DNA of 64,000 nt from Eucommia ulmoides (Eukaryota > Streptophyta > Magnoliopsida > Garryales > Eucommiaceae), in the NCBI GenBank assembly GCA_016647705.1, contig CM028327.1, forward strand, positions 43,030,017 through 43,094,016. The letters run 5' to 3'. Below, piece by piece: positions 60,401 to 64,000 of the stretch. Position 1 is the first letter of the stretch. Every line of letters begins with the position of its first letter. Position numbers and translations under genes: made by a program. The notes below the pieces were generated by a model. It made no database searches and was not told the origin of the DNA. It saw nothing but the letters and a program-made list of their open reading frames with translations.

Positions 60401-63400
60401 TGGCGCCACCATAATAGTGTTGCATCTGTTAGGTACGTCACCGCATTGTTGATCTTTGAGGCCTCACGTACCGTCCCCTTGGCAACGAAGTATCGTTCCA
60501 GTTCTCGAGCGTTCCACTTCCCGAGAAAGTGTTTGGTTTCGGAATGTCGATGTCCGAGACCTCACGAGTGGCATTAATGCTCGACAATACCGCCCGCTTG
60601 CACAGAGCCCAATCTGATCGGGCATCCTCCAGTTCCGCCTGGAATTTGGTGAGTTCACCTCCATAGTAACTTCTAAGGCTTTTCTCCAACTCAACCCGAA
60701 CATTGGAAACTTCACCTTCTAAGTGTTTCTTTATGCTATTTAGCTCTAAGAAGACTAGGTTTCGAAGAGCACGTACCTCACCCCGTAGGGAGTCACCAAG
60801 TTTACGGAGGGACGCCTTCATCGCTTCGTTAATGGCTTTGCTCTTCTGCCTCAAAACCATCAAGATGTCACCCCATGTCCTCGAAGTCAGTCGTCGCTTT
60901 TGCCATCATTTCCTCCAGGCTAGTCACCCGTCCCTCAAGGCTTGAGATAAGGTCCTTAGACTTGTTTCTCTTACCTTGACGAGTAGCGGGCGGCTCTCCT
61001 CCCGGCCGCGTTCCATTACAGGCCCCTCCACGTTAGATGTTTCGGTTGATGCCATTACCACAGTCCAAGCTCAATACCTCGAGCTCTGATAACAGCTGTC
61101 ATGAACTTGCTTTTCCCGAAGTATCCGTGCGGCACTTAACCTCGATTTCAACCTCTTGGAAATGCTAAGTAAGTCTTACCAAGACAAACAACCAAACAAA
61201 CTTTGGGAAAGAAGAAAGTAAAGAAAGCTAGAGAGCTTACAAAAGTAGGAGAGCAAGAGCGAGCTTGGGAAAATGAAAGCTTGTACTGCTTGATTCCAAC
61301 TTGGTAATGAGCAAATGAGTTTCCTCTCCTTTATGTAAGGCAAGGGCCTTACAATGGACGGCCGAGATCATTTCGATCTAACGGATACAATCAATCATCT
61401 AGAGAATTCTACTAGATATTTACATAAGAAAATTCTAGAGAAGGAGGTGTCTACGATACTCCATAGTTCTCTACAATATCCTAGAATATTTTAAAAAATA
61501 GGAAGCCTCCAAGAGTTACCCTCTTCCCCTTCCCTATATATACAAGACTTACCTGCCATACTTAAGAGAATTCCTCTAGTAGGAAGGCTAATGTACAAGG
61601 GACGTTACATTAAGGTGACTTTATTTTGGTAATTGTACTTAAGTTGCTTCTTTCATATGAGGTAATAATATTAATTAAAATAATTTGTTAAAAGAAATTA
61701 AAAAATTTAGACCTAAAATAGTATTGGTAGAAAATCTCGAATCGACATCATGACTTATCGTGTTAATTGGAGGTAATTACCTAAGTTGGTGCATTTGTTT
61801 TAGCCTTTTAGGTAGTAATAATTTAAATAGTTTCTCTTAGAGGAAAAAATAAACCAAAAATAGCATTGCCGCGGACTGCCGGGGTCTTGTTGTAGTTAAA
61901 TTAAGACATTTCACCTTAAACCCTAAACCCTAACAACATGCGCGGGGTTCAACAAAGGAATAGAATGATTAGAGGAATGAGCATTTTATTCCCTTGTTTG
62001 GTACGCGGGATTAGTTGTCAATCTCATTCTCAGGTATTTGCTAATTCTACATATCAATCGTGGTATTATTAGGTTGGATGGGTCATGGTTCAAAATGGAA
62101 AAATATTGGTAAGTATTGTTTCCATTTTCCCATCACCATTTTCAGTGAAGTTGCCGGAATGTCGCCAGACATCCAGAAACCTTGCCGGAGTTCCAGCAAC
62201 TTCGTTGGAATATAGCCCGAACTCCAACAAACGTTTTTGGAATGTACAGCAACATCTTAAAATGTTGACCAAACGTTATTGGATCTTTAGTGATATTGTT
62301 AAAAAAAAAAAATCAAAACTCCGGTTATTGCAATAGAATGTTGCCAGAACTCCAATAATGTCACTGGAATGTTGTCGGTTTTATTCACATATTTTGTTTT
62401 TAAATATTCACCATCATAATTAACATACTTTATTTCACAATTCATTTCATTCCTATAAAAAGGCAACCAAACACGGGAATGATAATGGTCATTCTATTAC
62501 ATTCCATTCATGCATACCAAACACAGCATAATTGATTTTCGAGTAAATTAAGCAAAGGTTTGGAAAGTCACCTTAGAGTTTTCAAACTTCATAACCAGCC
62601 TCATGTATTGGTCCTGCGCCTCGGGGTGGCGTACCATGGACTTTACTCTTGCCAGAGCTTTTTCAACAGCAACAAACTTCTGTTTTCGACCGGCTCTCAA
62701 GTATTCATACTCGTCGTTCTTATCTGTCTCAGATATTGTATTTTCATTCGTTTCATCCCTTCGAAAACCTCGCAAACCGGGTTTTTTCCTCCTCCAACGT
62801 AGTATGGCCTTTTCAACAATGCTAACGGACCAAACGACCTTTTTATATTGCTTTCGAACTTGATGACCCCTCACATGAGCCTGAAACAATTTAAACAAGA
62901 GTTACTTCATGCTTCTTAAAATATAAACAGACAATGAAATCTAGCAAAAAGTGTTTTCCTTCTTTGTTTCCCCTAATCAAGCAAAGAAGTATCATTAAGA
63001 GTGTGTTTGGATAATGGATTTGGAGGAGGTATTCACAAATAACCGTTGTGGCAGGTGGCAATTCATGAATATATATCAAAATTTCAAATCCTGCCAGGGT
63101 TATATTGTGAAAATCGAATCTTCTGGTTAGAATCAGAATGTCCGGCAACTGTTCGTGAATGCTTAAGACTAGATAGACTTCGTTTCTCCAACATTCGAAA
63201 AATCAAAGGAATTTCTTAAGTCAGGTTTTAAAATTGAATGTTTTTGTGTTTTCGTTATTTTATTTTGTTGTTGATAGCCTTCAGAAGTCAAGTTTTGTCC
63301 CCTCTGAATTTTATATTCTTTGCATTTATTAATAAAGTAATCCTCGCTCCGCCGAGGTTAAAAAATAAATTTGGAGGGATTTCATTTGGAGAAGAGATTT

Positions 63401-64000
63401 CTAAAAATTTTCTATTGAAATCTTTTGTTTGACTACCCTTAAAAGGAATTTGTACACTTCCAAAGGATTTCAAAATGGAATTTTAAGGGCTTAAAATGAC
63501 ACTTCCATATCCTTCCAGAACAGGTGTTTTTTGCAAATCCACCCGGAGGCTTGCTCACAGCTTCTTATCTCTCTTGGAAGAATGTTTTTTTTCCTTGATC
63601 AAATGATTCATTTGCTCCAAAAAAAAAAAAAGTCACATTTCTTATCCAAACAAAAAATTTAAAAATGATGGGATTTTGAAATTCAGGATTTCAAAACCCT
63701 ATCATTCATAAAATACAAGGATTCATCAAATCCCTTTACCCAAACGCACCCTAAAGGATGCAAGTGGTGTGAACCCAGTACACAAAGTAAGACTGGACCT
63801 GCAATTGAAGTATTATCCTATTAAATACCTCCATGTTATTATGAAATATAAGCCCACTCACTATATAAGCGTCAAATAAGCCAACGTACCTGAATTTTTA
63901 CAATACGGTTCCGTATCCTCAGAAACTCTTTTCTTCCCTTCCAACCACGATACTTCTGCTGAATCTTTATAGCAGCAGAGTGAAGGTAGTCCTCAAAGTG
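54461..64000 (-). CDS. Calmodulin-binding transcription activator (CAMTA, CAMTA4-like), 3' end; partial
   Basis: Two sure exons: 63890-64000 (runs off the window) and 62572-62880, joined in phase 0 by a GT-AG intron. A probable terminal exon is 54461-54481. The first has [14 protein letters not shown] and [14 protein letters not shown], an IQ motif. The second starts [12 protein letters not shown] (second IQ motif), then [20 protein letters not shown], the calmodulin-binding helix, and ends [17 protein letters not shown] at an AAG|GTGACT donor. CAMTAs are nuclear CG-1 domain transcription factors controlled by Ca2+/calmodulin; the DNA-binding, TIG and ankyrin parts lie outside the window. The terminal exon (after TTTGCAG) would add LNNEES and a stop, followed by plausible 3' UTR. 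If so, the last intron is 8090 bp and holds two MITEs and a chromovirus. Otherwise, reading past the donor stops after seven more residues (VTFQTFA). Confidence 0.85.
54583..55077. mobile_element. MITE with about 110-bp inverted repeats
   Basis: The left arm (AAGGGTTTTTTACACTTTGC, TTTGACTACTATCTCACTTT) pairs with the complement of the right arm (AAAGGGTTTTGACCCTTTGC, TTTGACCATTATCTCACTCT) through about 110 bp. The centre holds a 17-T run next to nine Gs. No coding capacity; superfamily uncertain. It lies in the proposed last intron of the CAMTA gene. Confidence 0.8.
55457..55963 (-). repeat. Left (3') LTR of the chromovirus
   Basis: 507 bp, collinear with 61097-61609; begins TGTCATGGACTTG. 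Confidence 0.92.
55975..59120 (-). mobile_element. Chromovirus pol region with chromodomain
   Basis: Minus strand from high to low. [13 protein letters not shown] zinc knuckle (about 59120-59070); protease with LIDTGASH (about 58900). Reverse transcriptase includes [27 protein letters not shown] and [17 protein letters not shown] (58720-57790). RNase H has [20 protein letters not shown] (about 57590). Integrase has a [14 protein letters not shown] zinc-finger region and [13 protein letters not shown] (57250-56410). A C-terminal chromodomain reads [20 protein letters not shown] and [12 protein letters not shown] (56200-56050). Broken; fossil. Confidence 0.9.
59121..61096 (-). mobile_element. 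Chromovirus gag region and 5' leader
   Basis: Minus-strand 60863-60438 starts with a helical, coiled-coil-like stretch and ends [12 protein letters not shown] near the start of the capsid-like domain. Gag continues at 59382-59149 on the far side of the hAT-type MITE. The leader to 61096 contains the primer site. Broken; fossil. Confidence 0.7.
59491..60245. mobile_element. hAT-type MITE inside chromovirus gag
   Basis: 755 bp with inverted ends TAAGGGTGTGCACGGG and the complement TTAGGGCTGTGCAAAA. Flanks TGTAGTC (59484-59490) and CGTAGTC (60246-60252) match in six of seven. GGGTCGGG/GGGCCGGG blocks near both ends and four AAAACCCTAATC repeats (59697-59780) are typical of a widespread plant hAT MITE type. 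No transposase. Confidence 0.8.
61097..61609 (-). repeat. Right (5') LTR of the chromovirus
   Basis: 513 bp, TGTCATGAACTTG...GACGTTACA, adjoining the tRNA-Met primer site. Confidence 0.92.
61918..61933. repeat. Interstitial telomere-type repeat
   Basis: AAACCCTAAACCCTAA, two plant telomere units, at the left margin of the next MITE. Confidence 0.85.
61937..62527. mobile_element. MITE in the CAMTA last intron
   Basis: The left part (GGAATAGAATGATTAGAGGA, TTATTCCCTTGTTTGGTACG) and the complement of the right part (GGAATGTAATAGAATGACCA, TCATTCCCGTGTTTGGTTGC) form degenerate inverted repeats. The core has repeated TTGCCGGARTTCCAG words (62150-62370). Ends are imprecise. Confidence 0.55.
62999..63751. 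mobile_element. Tourist-like (PIF/Harbinger) MITE in a CAMTA intron
   Basis: 753 bp flanked by TAA on both sides (62996-62998, 63752-63754). Ends GAGTGTGTTTGGATAATGGA and complement GGGTGCGTTTGGGTAAAGGG. It occupies most of the 1009-bp intron 62881-63889. No coding capacity. Confidence 0.85.

Larger units (their letters stand above)
55457..61609 (-). mobile_element. Chromovirus (Ty3/gypsy, chromodomain-bearing; Galadriel-like), fossil
   Basis: LTRs at 55457-55963 (507 bp) and 61097-61609 (513 bp), TGTCATG...GTTACA. A 4-bp TTAA flanks both sides. Beside the right LTR the minus strand reads TGTTATCAGAGC, a primer site for initiator tRNA-Met. Beside the left LTR it reads GGTGGGGGAGAA, the polypurine tract. 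In minus-strand order: gag (with a hAT-type MITE inside), a CCHC knuckle, protease, reverse transcriptase, RNase H, integrase and chromodomain. The LTRs differ at about one base in ten by eye, so the insertion is probably millions of years old. Complete in layout but broken in several places. Confidence 0.92.

Noticed and set aside
61918-61933. Chromosome end or telomere
   Set aside because: Only two telomere-type units, flanked by gene and transposon sequence; an interstitial telo-box.
62085-62336. 83-codon plus-strand frame in the CAMTA last intron
   Set aside because: Lies within a MITE core made of repeated GCCGGARTTCC words; no family match.

Overview
This window is nuclear DNA of a dicot-type flowering plant. 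It is AT-rich, holds spliced genes with GT-AG introns, and is filled mainly by nested transposable elements. Three host loci can be read.

(1) Positions 555-1720 (+) hold a broken three-exon remnant of a large plant glycine-rich/cysteine-rich membrane protein (Arabidopsis At4g32920/At5g11700 family). (2) Positions 3384-5359 (-) hold an apparently intact five-exon GatC gene, the C subunit of the organellar glutamyl-tRNA(Gln) amidotransferase. From memory of locus numbers, Arabidopsis GatC (At4g32915) sits beside At4g32920, so this pair looks like conserved synteny with one partner decayed. (3) At the right edge, 54461-64000 (-) is the 3' end of a CAMTA calmodulin-binding transcription activator. 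Its last intron appears to be about 8 kb long and carries a whole chromovirus plus MITEs.

Layout: 1-2900 gene remnant and AT-rich spacer; 2906-3279 MITE; 3384-5359 GatC; 5514-6714 two Tourist-like MITEs starting 155 bp upstream of the GatC start codon; 7490-12170 an unusual degenerate array of roughly 90-bp units (TGCTACACAGTAA motif) in two blocks, each followed by a GC-rich module; 13193-about 15074 a decayed PIF/Harbinger element with a transposase fragment; 16319-47610 one Tat-lineage Ty3/gypsy retrotransposon (minus strand, target duplication CCTTT) swollen to 31 kb by insertions; 48891-53500 an unresolved LTR-like unit carrying a SINE and a solo LTR; 53270-54090 a four-unit repeat; then the CAMTA end.

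Nesting inside the Tat element, supported by target-site duplications: an Athila-like element without pol (26348-36553, AAGCC) in its pol region, a CACTA transposon (41360-47487, GCT) in its right LTR, and solo LTRs at 22190-24260, 28306-31236, 34375-36249, 38004-39250 and 43797-46389. The CACTA element carries three consecutive exons of a host mitochondrial adrenodoxin-type ferredoxin reductase gene. All retroelements are treated as fossils; none looks whole in its coding parts.

The strongest leads are the CACTA transduplication, the CAMTA last-intron retroelement, the roughly 90-bp array of unknown family, and one family of long solo LTRs whose members carry different tandem repeats beside a conserved GGTACC palindrome.
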